From: DATKQI01 sp035532755 | GTDB lineage: Bacteria; Pseudomonadota; Alphaproteobacteria; Acetobacterales; Acetobacteraceae | Assembly (NCBI GenBank): GCA_035532755.1 | Contig: DATKQI010000277.1 | Span: forward strand, 1-26,542 | DNA: 26,542 bases | Direction of reading: 5' to 3' | Part shown: positions 16,152-23,374 of the stretch, one piece after another | Layout: every line of letters starts with the position of its first letter | How positions within the stretch are numbered: position 1 is the first letter of the stretch | Program-made: the position numbers and the translations under genes | Notes under the pieces: model-generated | The model's database searches: none | The model's input: only the letters and a program-made list of their open reading frames with translations | Told to the model about the DNA's origin: nothing

Positions 16152-17240
16152 TTGGATTGGCCACCGATCGCGGGTGATCCGCGCTTCTTCGTCCGCACCG
16201 GACCGCACAGCCTGGCTGTGGTGGCGGAGGCGGCGGGCGGGTCCAGCGAAAGCCTGAAGCATGCCGATGCCGCCCGGTCGTTCGTGGGCGTGGCACCGCT
16301 CCAGACGGCCGAGCCGGGGCAGGTGAGCTTTCTGGACAACCGGCGCTATGGCGCGGCGCTCGACAAGACGCGGGCGGGCGCGGTGATCCTGCATCCGGAG
16401 ATGGCCGCACGCGTGCCGGCTGGCACGATCGCGATCACGACCACCGCCCCCTATGAGGGCTGGGCGCGGGTCGCTGCGTTGTTCCATCCCCTGCCGCCCG
16501 CGCAACCCGGCATCCATTCGTCGGCGGTGATCGATCCGTCGGCGCGGATCGACCCGTCGGCCGAGATCGGCCCGTTTGTGGTGATCGGGCCGAGGGCGGA
16601 GATCGGCGCGCGCTGTCGGATCGGCGCGCATGCGGTCATCGGGCAGGGCGTGGTGCTGGGGGCGGATTGTCGGGTAGGGGCGCTCGCCAGCATCAGCCAC
16701 AGCCTGATCGGCGCACGGGTCAATATCTACCCCGGCGCGCGGATCGGGCAGGATGGCTTTGGCTTCGCGATCACCTCCAGAGGCTTCCTCTCGGTGCCGC
16801 AGCTTGGCCGGGTGATCGTGGGCGACGATGTCGAGATCGGCGCCAACACCACGGTCGACCGCGGCTCGGCGCAGGACACGATGATCGGGGCGGGGACGCG
16901 GCTCGACAATCTGGTACAGATCGGGCACAACGTCCGGATCGGCCGCGGGTGCGTGATTGTTGCGCAGGTCGGTGTGTCCGGGTCCACCATCATCGAGGAT
17001 CAGGTGATGCTGGGCGGGCAGGCCGGGTTGGCTGGGCATCTGCACATCGGCCGTGGTGCGCGTGTGGGCGCGCAGGCCGGCGTGATTTCGGATGTGGCGC
17101 CGGGCGCTGAGGTGATCGGGTCGCCCGCGCAATCCGTCAGGGATTTCTTCCGCCAGGTAGCCTTCCTCCGGCGCTTGGCCAAGCGTGGGTTGGCTGGCGG
17201 CAAAGGGGCCGGCGAAGCAGGGGAAGCGGGCACGGACTGA
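16152..17240 (+). CDS. lpxD: UDP-3-O-(3-hydroxyacyl)glucosamine N-acyltransferase
   Basis: LpxD adds the second acyl chain, from acyl-ACP, in lipid A synthesis. The 362-residue protein has the N-terminal uridine-binding domain (FVGVAPLQTAEPGQVSFLDN, 44-63). A left-handed beta helix of hexapeptide repeats follows (ARIDPSAEIGPFVVIG and on, from about 125), with the catalytic His259 in VQIGHN. A helical tail ends the protein. The start is the TTG at 16152, 8 bases after the skp stop; the first in-frame ATG is internal. It is followed by fabZ and lpxA, the conserved lipid A order. Confidence 0.95.
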   Translation: MDWPPIAGDPRFFVRTGPHSLAVVAEAAGGSSESLKHADAARSFVGVAPLQTAEPGQVSFLDNRRYGAALDKTRAGAVILHPEMAARVPAGTIAITTTAPYEGWARVAALFHPLPPAQPGIHSSAVIDPSARIDPSAEIGPFVVIGPRAEIGARCRIGAHAVIGQGVVLGADCRVGALASISHSLIGARVNIYPGARIGQDGFGFAITSRGFLSVPQLGRVIVGDDVEIGANTTVDRGSAQDTMIGAGTRLDNLVQIGHNVRIGRGCVIVAQVGVSGSTIIEDQVMLGGQAGLAGHLHIGRGARVGAQAGVISDVAPGAEVIGSPAQSVRDFFRQVAFLRRLAKRGLAGGKGAGEAGEAGTD

Positions 17241-17247
17241 GGCAGCA

Positions 17248-17739
17248 ATGGACGGCACCGCAACACAAGATCAACCCGCGCCGCAGCCCGGCAGCACGAT
17301 CGACCTGATCGACATCGCGCGGATCATGCACGCGATTCCGCATCGCTACCCGTTCCTGCTGATCGACCGGGTGGTGGATGTGGTGCGCAATCATTCCGCG
17401 GTGGGCGTCAAGAACGTCTCGGTGAACGAGTTCTTCTTCCAGGGCCATTTTCCCAATCATCCGGTGATGCCCGGCGTTCTGATCATCGAAAGCATGGCGC
17501 AGACCGCCGCGGTGCTGGTGGTCGAGACGCTCGGGCCGGACGCTGCCGGCAAGGTCGTCTATTTCATGTCGATCGAGGGGGCGAAATTCCGCCGGCCGGT
17601 CGTGCCTGGTGATCAGCTTCGGATTCATGTGACCAAGGATCGCAACCGCGGCAATGTGTGGAAATTCAATGCGGTGGCGCGGGTGGACGGGATTTCCGTC
17701 GCCGAGGCGACCTATGCCGCGATGATCATGGACAAGTAG
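17248..17739 (+). CDS. fabZ: 3-hydroxyacyl-ACP dehydratase FabZ
   Basis: FabZ removes water from 3-hydroxyacyl-ACP in fatty acid elongation and competes with LpxA and LpxD for the hydroxyacyl-ACP pool. The 163-residue hot-dog-fold protein shows IPHRYPFLLIDRV and the active-site block QGHFPNHPVMPGVLIIESMA, with His67 and Glu81. It ends with an AEATYAAMI strand. The ATG at 17248 lies 7 bases after lpxD, with GAGG at the junction; the longer open frame upstream only shadows lpxD. Confidence 0.97.
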   Translation: MDGTATQDQPAPQPGSTIDLIDIARIMHAIPHRYPFLLIDRVVDVVRNHSAVGVKNVSVNEFFFQGHFPNHPVMPGVLIIESMAQTAAVLVVETLGPDAAGKVVYFMSIEGAKFRRPVVPGDQLRIHVTKDRNRGNVWKFNAVARVDGISVAEATYAAMIMDK

Positions 17740-17745
17740 GGCGCG

Positions 17746-18561
17746 GTGAGCGGAATCCATCCGACGGCGATGGTGGCGCAAGGCGCCACGATCGGAGAAG
17801 GCGTACGAATCGGGCCCTGGTGCGATATCGGGCCAGACGTCGTCGTCGAATCGGGCGCGCAACTGCTCTCCCATGTGGTCGTCGCCGGCCATACGCGGAT
17901 CGGCGCGGAGGTGGTGCTGTATCCGTTCTGCACAGTGGGGCTCCCGCCGCAGGATTTGAAGTACCGGGGCGAACCGACACGTTGCGAGATCGGGCCACGA
18001 ACTCAGGTCCGCGAGCACTGCACCATCCATCGCGGCACCGTTACCGGCACCGGCATTACCCGCGTGGGCGCGGATTGCCTGCTGATGGCCGTGGTTCATG
18101 TGGCGCATGATTGCGATCTGGGCAACAACGTGATCGTTGCAAACAATGCGGTCATGGGTGGGCACGTGCGGATCGGCGATCACGCCGTGATCGGCGGGGC
18201 GGCCGCGTTGCATCAGTTCGTGCGCATCGGCCGGGCTGCGATGGTGGGTGGCGTATCGGGGGTGGAGGCTGATGTCATCCCGTTCGGCAGCGTAATCGGC
18301 AACCGCGCCCGGCTTGCTGGCCTGAATGTGATCGGCCTGCGCCGGCGCGGGTTCGACAAAAGCCAGATTCATACCCTGCGCGCCGCGTTCCGTGTGCTGT
18401 TCCGGCATGAGGGGGTGTTTGCCGCGCGGCTGGCCGAAACCCGCATGCGCTACGGAACCGACAGCCTGGTCGCGGAAATTCTCGCTTTCATCGACGCACC
18501 GAGCCATCGTGGCCTCATTCGTGCCGATGCGCGGGCGATCGATGCGGAAGATGCCGCCTGA
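17746..18561 (+). CDS. lpxA: Acyl-ACP--UDP-N-acetylglucosamine O-acyltransferase
   Basis: LpxA performs the first acylation of lipid A synthesis. The 271-residue protein begins directly with hexapeptide repeats (IHPTAMVAQGATIGEGVRIG). It has the loop KYRGEPT at 72-78, the catalytic His121 in HVAHDCDLGNN, and a C-terminal helical domain (GLRRRGFDKSQIHTLRAAFR). The GTG start lies 6 bases after fabZ. Length and motifs match the family. Confidence 0.97.
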   Translation: MSGIHPTAMVAQGATIGEGVRIGPWCDIGPDVVVESGAQLLSHVVVAGHTRIGAEVVLYPFCTVGLPPQDLKYRGEPTRCEIGPRTQVREHCTIHRGTVTGTGITRVGADCLLMAVVHVAHDCDLGNNVIVANNAVMGGHVRIGDHAVIGGAAALHQFVRIGRAAMVGGVSGVEADVIPFGSVIGNRARLAGLNVIGLRRRGFDKSQIHTLRAAFRVLFRHEGVFAARLAETRMRYGTDSLVAEILAFIDAPSHRGLIRADARAIDAEDAA

Positions 18562-18619
18562 GGCGGACGCCAAGAATGCGGTCTGGCATGAAAGAATGTT
18601 TGGCTGATCGGCGCGGCGC

Positions 18620-19495
18620 ATGACGGAGATGGCTGCCGCCAAGCGATCGCTCGGTGTGATTGCCGGTGGGGGCACCTTGCCTGGCCAAGTGGCGGCTGCG
18701 GCGCGTGCGGCCGGACGCGCGGTGTTTGTGGTGGGGCTGGAGGGGTTCGCCGAACCCGACGTGCTGGCCCCGTTCCCGCATGAATTCGCCCGTATCGGTG
18801 CAGCCGCGCGAATTGTACATCTGTTGAAAGCGCAGGGTTGCCAGGATCTGGTGTTGGTTGGGCCGGTACGGCGGCCGTCACTGCTGAACATGCGGCCGGA
18901 TGCCGAAGGTGCGCGCCTGCTGGCCCGCATCGGCCGTGCTGCCTTCGCCGGTGATGACGGTTTGCTGGCGGCGGTGGTGCGCGTGCTGGGCGAAGAGGGC
19001 TTCCGCGTGGTGGGTGCGCATGAAATCTTGCACGAGGTGCTGGGTCCTGCCGGCCTGCTGACCCGCACCGGCCCTGACGCCCAGGCGATGAGCGACATCA
19101 GCCGCGGCGTGGCTGTGGCCCGCGCGCTGGGGGCGGCAGATGTGGGCCAGGGCTGCGTGGTGCAGCATGGCATTGTTCTGGCGGTCGAGGCTGCCGAGGG
19201 GACTGATGCGATGCTGGCGCGCTGCGCGGCGCTGGCGCGGCCAGGGCCGGGCGGGGTGCTTGTGAAGCTGGTCAAGCCGGGGCAGGACCGCCGCACGGAT
19301 CTGCCCACGATTGGCCCCGGCACCATCCTGGCCGGCACGGCTGCCGGTTTGCGCGGGATTGCATTCGAGGCGGGCGGTACCATCCTCGCGGAGCGGGCGG
19401 AGACCATCGCGCGCGCCGAGTCGGGCGGCCTGTTTCTGCTCGGCCTCGATCCGGCCACAATGGATAACGATCGGCAAACGGAGGACAACCCATGA
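18620..19495 (+). CDS. lpxI: UDP-2,3-diacylglucosamine pyrophosphatase LpxI
   Basis: LpxI replaces LpxH in alphaproteobacteria and cleaves UDP-2,3-diacylglucosamine to lipid X and UMP. The 291-residue protein shows the N-terminal LGVIAGGGTLPGQVA (11-25), GPVRRPS (81-87), HEILHEVLGPAG (134-145), and the C-terminal KPGQDRRTDLPTIGP, where Asp227 matches the catalytic Asp known in Caulobacter LpxI. It lies 58 bases after lpxA. An in-frame ATG at 18629 is an alternative start. The stop overlaps gloA by 4 bases. Confidence 0.95.
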   Translation: MTEMAAAKRSLGVIAGGGTLPGQVAAAARAAGRAVFVVGLEGFAEPDVLAPFPHEFARIGAAARIVHLLKAQGCQDLVLVGPVRRPSLLNMRPDAEGARLLARIGRAAFAGDDGLLAAVVRVLGEEGFRVVGAHEILHEVLGPAGLLTRTGPDAQAMSDISRGVAVARALGAADVGQGCVVQHGIVLAVEAAEGTDAMLARCAALARPGPGGVLVKLVKPGQDRRTDLPTIGPGTILAGTAAGLRGIAFEAGGTILAERAETIARAESGGLFLLGLDPATMDNDRQTEDNP

Positions 19496-19890
19496 GCGCC
19501 AGCAACAGCCGCTTCCTGCACACCATGATCCGTGTCGGCAATCTGGACCGAAGCGTGGCCTTCTACACCCATCTCCTGGGCATGAAGGAACTGCGCCGCA
19601 ACGATGTACCGGATGGCAAATACACGCTCGCCTTCGTCGGGTATGGCGATGAGAGTTCCTCGGCCGTCATCGAGCTGACCTATAACTACGGTGTCGAGAA
19701 ATATGAGCCGGGCACGGCGTTCGGGCATCTGGCCGTCAGCGTGCCGGACGTGGCGGCCACGTGCGAGAAGCTGCGTGCTGCCGGTGCGAAGATCACGCGA
19801 GAGGCGGGGCCGGTGAAGTTCGGCACCACCATCATCGCCTTCATCGAGGACCCGGACGGCTACAAGATCGAACTCATCCAGCGCCCCTGA
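19492..19890 (+). CDS. gloA: Lactoylglutathione lyase (glyoxalase I)
   Basis: GloA converts the methylglyoxal-glutathione adduct to S-lactoylglutathione. The 132-residue protein has the four metal ligands in the E. coli spacing, each shifted by five residues: His10, Glu61, His79 and Glu127. The blocks HTMIRVGNLDRSVAFYTHLLGM and IAFIEDPDGYKIELI are typical. The length fits the bacterial Ni-type enzyme. The ATG overlaps the lpxI stop (ATGA), an unusual partner for a lipid A gene, so its expression is tied to the envelope operon. Confidence 0.95.
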   Translation: MSASNSRFLHTMIRVGNLDRSVAFYTHLLGMKELRRNDVPDGKYTLAFVGYGDESSSAVIELTYNYGVEKYEPGTAFGHLAVSVPDVAATCEKLRAAGAKITREAGPVKFGTTIIAFIEDPDGYKIELIQRP

Positions 19891-19914
19891 AAGGGCTGGA
19901 TAGGCACGGCCAAT

Positions 19915-19943
19915 ACCCCCGAGGCCGGCGGGTACCCGGGGGT
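19915..19943 (+). terminator. Weak hairpin after gloA
   Basis: ACCCCCG (19915-19921) pairs with CGGGGGT (19937-19943) and can extend by two G-C pairs past a bulged A. It lies 24 bases after the gloA stop at the end of the long envelope operon. There is no T-tract, so termination is only a guess from position. Confidence 0.3.
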
Positions 19944-19981
19944 GCGGTTCCGCTGTGACGGCCATGGCCGGCCGGTCATGA

Positions 19982-20010
19982 TTGACCTGACAAAGCGGTG
20001 CTCGCAATAT
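19982..20010 (+). promoter_or_regulatory. Possible promoter of the nitrilase-like gene
   Basis: TTGACC (19982-19987), a 17-base spacer and CAATAT (20005-20010) lie 26 bases before the start codon. The -35 is good, the -10 poor. The gene has its own strong ribosome site, GGGAGGG (20025-20031), which fits independent expression. Confidence 0.35.
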
Positions 20011-20035
20011 CTGCCAGCAATCCTGGGAGGGTCCG

Positions 20036-20839
20036 ATGACCGATGTCGGGGTCGTTGCGTTGCAGGTGACGCGCGGCAGCTTCGGCGCGGACCTCGGCAG
20101 CCGCGGTGCGAATTTCAAGACTCTGGTGAGCCAGGCCGCCGCTGTCTTCGCCGACCGCCTTCCCGATGTCCAGGTCAAGCTGTTCGTCGCGCCCGAATAC
20201 TTCTTCTCGAAATTCGATGCCTACGGCACCAAGGTTGACGGTACGCGAGGCGAACTCGCACCGGCCTCCCATGGTCAGAAAATGGATTTCTACGACGATA
20301 TCCAAAGCGCGTCGTCCTTGCAGCCCAACATCATCATTGTTGCCGGAACGATCTTCTACACACGCGGCAAGAAGAGTATCGAAGGGCTGAACGTCTGCCC
20401 GATCGCGGTCGGTGGCCGCATCAAGCACAAGATCTATAAACAGAACGACGACCAGTGGTTGAAGGATTACAACAAGAACTACTCGTACGAGACAAAAAAG
20501 CGATCTGATCCTGTATTCACCGAAAAAGGCGTCACTTTCGCGCTCGACATCTGCCGGGACCATAATTCGGGGCTTGCACGGACGTTCGCGCAGAAAAAGA
20601 ACAAGACGGTGCAAATTCACATCCTGATATCGGCCGGAGCGGCGCCGAGCCAATGCGCCGGAACCTATGTGGTGCATTGCGACCTGACCGGTGATGGCAA
20701 AGAGGGCATCGGCACCGTCTTCCAAAGCACTGACGGTAGCTGGAGCGGATCAAGCAAGACACGCATCACACCTGTGGGCGAACCGACTGCTTCACAAATC
20801 GAAGGTATCAAATATGTTGCATATAATCTGACAGTCTGA
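20036..20839 (+). CDS. Divergent carbon-nitrogen hydrolase (nitrilase superfamily-like)
   Basis: This 267-residue protein shows what looks like the Glu-Lys-Cys triad of the nitrilase superfamily in the right order. Glu54 is in LFVAPEYFF, Lys132 (or Lys135) in IKHKIYKQN, and Cys173 in FALDICRDH. The hydrophobic strands before each residue, and IIIVAGTIFY at 99-108, fit the alpha-beta-beta-alpha fold. There is no signal peptide. The rest departs from the amidase and nitrilase families I know, and the substrate cannot be told. Base and codon use is visibly more AT-rich than in the envelope operon (AAA, AAT, ATA codons). It stands alone, with 145 bases before and 191 bases after, and no obvious partner. 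Confidence 0.62.
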   Translation: MTDVGVVALQVTRGSFGADLGSRGANFKTLVSQAAAVFADRLPDVQVKLFVAPEYFFSKFDAYGTKVDGTRGELAPASHGQKMDFYDDIQSASSLQPNIIIVAGTIFYTRGKKSIEGLNVCPIAVGGRIKHKIYKQNDDQWLKDYNKNYSYETKKRSDPVFTEKGVTFALDICRDHNSGLARTFAQKKNKTVQIHILISAGAAPSQCAGTYVVHCDLTGDGKEGIGTVFQSTDGSWSGSSKTRITPVGEPTASQIEGIKYVAYNLTV

Positions 20840-20996
20840 TTTTCCTCTTGATGCCTTTTTCTATCTGTTACCGGAATAAAAATCTTGATAGCTCGGCATC
20901 TCGCCGCTTTGACTGGCTTATTCTCCGCCTATCGGCGCAGTGACGGCGTTAAGCCATGGGCATGCCGAGCAAGAGGGAAGCTTTCCGCTGTCGTTC

Positions 20997-21037
20997 TTGA
21001 TCTCGGCAACGGCCCGGTATACCATTCGGAATGCCAT
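20997..21037 (+). promoter_or_regulatory. gntR promoter with overlapping operator, copy 1
   Basis: A -35 box TTGATC (20997-21002), a 17-base spacer and a -10 box TACCAT (21020-21025) lie directly before the gntR ATG at 21031. Overlapping the -10 is a two-part element, GGTATACCAT (21016-21025) and GGAATGCCAT (21028-21037), separated by 2 bases; its second half covers the start codon. The same element, 18 of 22 bases identical, lies before the aminotransferase at 25369. It is probably the site where the regulator represses its own gene. The remaining 156 bases upstream (20840-20996) show nothing clear apart from a T-rich stretch. Confidence 0.6.
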
Positions 21038-21768
21038 TTGTTCAGAACGCCACCGAGGATGCCGCGAAAACCCTGGGCCAGATCGCCTATGACTCGCTCC
21101 GGGCGATCATCCTTTCCGGCGAGGTCAAGCCGGGCGACCGGTTGGGCGAGCGTGATCTCGCACGCCGCATTCAGGTCAGCCGCACCCCGCTGAGAGAGGC
21201 GCTTGGACGGCTTGAGCGTGATGGCCTTGCCGTGAGCAAGCCTGGGCTCGGCTATTTCGCGCTGGAATTCGAGCCCGCGGATGTTGAAAAGCTCTACGAA
21301 TTCCGTGAGATCCTCGAGATCAACGCCTGTCGTCTCGCTGCCGAGCGGATCGGCGAAGAGGGCATTCGCGACCTCGGTGAAGTCATGACGCAGCTTGCTG
21401 TTTTCGAGCGGGCGAAGACATTGACTGTGGATCAGGTCCGGTCCGAGGTCCATCTTGGGCTTCGTATTCATGAAATCATCGCGCGCGAGAGCGGAAACAA
21501 CTTCATCCACGAAGCGCTTCTGCAGATATACGACCGCCTTCGCCTTCTTACTTGGATCGATGTTCTATGGCACGACAAGTGGCCGATTACCCGCAAGGAG
21601 CATCGGGATCTCGCGAACGCGATCGTTCGGAAAGATGGAGAACGGGCAGTCAAAATCGTGCAACGCCACATGCAGCGCTGCCGGAGCGACGCCTTATGGG
21701 TCATCAAAGCCCAGCACAGGGAGACGAGCGATGTTCAAGGAACAAGAGACCTCCGTAAGCCGCGCTAA
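21031..21768 (+). CDS. GntR-family transcriptional regulator, FCD domain
   Basis: This is a predicted ligand-responsive DNA-binding protein of the FadR subfamily (245 aa). The winged helix covers about 14-76, with LGERDLARRIQVSRTPLREALGRLERDGL. The all-helical FCD ligand domain covers about 85-215, with His147, His191 and His213 at the usual metal positions. The Asp that normally lies four residues before the first His is Leu143, so metal binding may be altered. The ATG at 21031 is the only start after an in-frame stop at 20998. It has no good ribosome site and lies at the predicted transcription start. It heads the importer and agmatinase genes and overlaps the binding-protein gene by 38 bases. 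Confidence 0.93.
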   Translation: MPFVQNATEDAAKTLGQIAYDSLRAIILSGEVKPGDRLGERDLARRIQVSRTPLREALGRLERDGLAVSKPGLGYFALEFEPADVEKLYEFREILEINACRLAAERIGEEGIRDLGEVMTQLAVFERAKTLTVDQVRSEVHLGLRIHEIIARESGNNFIHEALLQIYDRLRLLTWIDVLWHDKWPITRKEHRDLANAIVRKDGERAVKIVQRHMQRCRSDALWVIKAQHRETSDVQGTRDLRKPR

Positions 21769-22582
21769 GTTCGCCGGCCCCCTTCTAGCGCTCGGCAGCG
21801 CTCTGTTCTGTGCCGGCATATCGATGCACGCTGTACATGCCCAAACTGTGAGATTGCCGAAGCGGATCGCTACGACCGGCAAGATCACCTATTGCTCCGA
21901 TATCTCATCTCCACCGCTTGAATACTACAGTTTGAATTCTCGGCCGATCGGCTCCGACATCGATCTAGGGAACGCGATTGCCCAACGGATGGGCGTCAAG
22001 GCCGTGTGGAAGAACGTGCCGTTCAACGGCATCGTTCCGGCCCTTCTGGCCCGGCAATGCGATGCCATCATTTCCCAACTCTTCGACAAGCCGGCGCGCC
22101 GCAGGGTAATCGACCTCATCGACTACATGAATTCAAGCGAGGCACTTCTCGTGAAGAGTGGCAGCTCCCGGAAGATCCGGACGCTCGGCGATCTATCAGG
22201 TTTGAAGGTCGCGGTGGAGAATGGCACGACGGTCGCCGATCTGTTGGCCGCGCAGAACAGGAAATTCCAGTCATCAGGGAAAAAACCCATGGATATTGTG
22301 GTCTTCCCCAAAGACACCGATGCACTACAGCAGCTGCAGGTGGGCCAGGTGGACGCCTATGGCACGACTCTGGAGACAGCCGCCTACTACATGAAGAAAT
22401 CACCTCATAGCTTTGCGGTGGCGGGCAAACCGTTCGGCCAGATCCTGACCGCCATCGGCGTTCGCAAGGGTGATCCGAAGCTGCGCACGGCAATCCAGAC
22501 CGCATTCGACAGCCTGAAGGCTGACGGCACAGATCTCAAGATTCTGAAGAAATGGGGAATAGAGGCCGACAGGCTTCCCTGA
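21731..22582 (+). CDS. ABC transporter substrate-binding protein, polar amino acid type
   Basis: This is a periplasmic solute receptor of the family 3 (lysine/arginine/ornithine, glutamine) binding proteins (283 aa). It has a signal peptide of about 38 residues (basic start, then FAGPLLALGSALFCAGISMH, cut after VHA). The two-lobe fold follows: KITYCSDISSPPLEYY, GSDIDLGNAIAQRMGV, ALLARQCDAIIS, and the second-lobe VGQVDAYGTTLETA. The ATG at 21731 has AGGGAGA upstream and lies inside the 3' end of gntR. Being followed by a permease, an ATPase and an agmatinase, it probably binds agmatine, arginine or another guanidino compound; that is inference from context. Confidence 0.92.
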   Translation: MFKEQETSVSRAKFAGPLLALGSALFCAGISMHAVHAQTVRLPKRIATTGKITYCSDISSPPLEYYSLNSRPIGSDIDLGNAIAQRMGVKAVWKNVPFNGIVPALLARQCDAIISQLFDKPARRRVIDLIDYMNSSEALLVKSGSSRKIRTLGDLSGLKVAVENGTTVADLLAAQNRKFQSSGKKPMDIVVFPKDTDALQQLQVGQVDAYGTTLETAAYYMKKSPHSFAVAGKPFGQILTAIGVRKGDPKLRTAIQTAFDSLKADGTDLKILKKWGIEADRLP

Positions 22583-22597
22583 GCCGGTTGCGGCCTC

Positions 22598-23374
22598 ATG
22601 CATTTCGATTGGCCATTCTTCTGGCACTACCTGCTTGCGCCAAGCACGACCTATCTCAACGGGCTGATGCTCACGCTGGTTCTGAGCGTCGTTTCCCAGA
22701 TTCTCGGCACCATCATCGGCCTCTTTGCGGCGCTCGGACGGATTTCCGGGATCGGACCGATCCCGTATCTTGTCCGCTTTTACATCTGGGCGATGCGGGG
22801 CACGCCGCTTCTTGTGCAGATCGTGTTCATCTATACCGGCCTCGCTGCGGCGAACATTCTGCGTTTCCACGATATCGATCTCGGCTTGGTCGTTGTTCCC
22901 GGAAACGTCCAAGCAGGCATCCTCGCTCTGAGCCTGAACGAGGGGGCCTATATGGCCGAGATCATCCGCGCCGGCATTGCCTCGGTCGATCCTGGCCAGA
23001 CGGAAGCGGCGAAGTCGCTCGGCATGGGTTATGGGCTGCTGATGCGACGTATCATCCTGCCGCAAGCCGCACGATTCATTCTTCCGCCCCTCGGCAACGA
23101 GTTCAATGCGATGCTCAAGAACAGCACGCTGGTCAGCGTCATCGGCGTGCAGGAGCTGCTGCTGACGACAGAAACGCTGACATCGGCAACCTTCCGCGTC
23201 TTCGAACTCTATTCCGTCGTCGCTCTCTACTATCTGACGTTGACGACACTCTGGGGCCTGGTGCAAGGCCGCATCGAGGCGAGATTCAACCGATCAGAAA
23301 CACGGGAGGTAGTGCCCGGCTTTGGTACACGCTTTTTCGGCACCCGGCTGGTCAGGGCATTGCGGAGGGGCTGA
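22598..23374 (+). CDS. ABC transporter permease, polar amino acid type
   Basis: This is an inner-membrane permease of the HisMQ/GlnP family (258 aa) with about five membrane segments. The segment YLNGLMLTLVLSVVSQILG opens the protein, AMRGTPLLVQIVFIYTGL follows, and the cytoplasmic coupling loop is NEGAYMAEIIRAGIASVDPG with EAAKSLGMGY and ILPQAARFILPPLGNEF. Only one permease gene is present, so it probably works as a homodimer. The ATG lies 15 bases after the binding-protein gene, with a weak ribosome site. The stop overlaps the ATPase start by one base (TGATG). Confidence 0.95.
   Translation: MHFDWPFFWHYLLAPSTTYLNGLMLTLVLSVVSQILGTIIGLFAALGRISGIGPIPYLVRFYIWAMRGTPLLVQIVFIYTGLAAANILRFHDIDLGLVVVPGNVQAGILALSLNEGAYMAEIIRAGIASVDPGQTEAAKSLGMGYGLLMRRIILPQAARFILPPLGNEFNAMLKNSTLVSVIGVQELLLTTETLTSATFRVFELYSVVALYYLTLTTLWGLVQGRIEARFNRSETREVVPGFGTRFFGTRLVRALRRG

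Noticed and set aside
18542..18607. Short 21-codon frame between lpxA and lpxI
   Set aside because: It begins inside lpxA, has no ribosome site and no recognisable product; at most it helps couple translation to lpxI.
17137..20178. Minus-strand open frame of 1013 codons
   Set aside because: It lies antisense across fabZ, lpxA, lpxI and gloA, all of which carry clear family motifs. Its His/Arg/Asp-rich composition is typical of a shadow frame in GC-rich DNA.
20909..20937. TTGACT as a second, upstream gntR promoter
   Set aside because: The bases at 16-18 spacing (around TATCGG) make a poor -10; the TTGATC/TACCAT pair further down is better and matches the second promoter.
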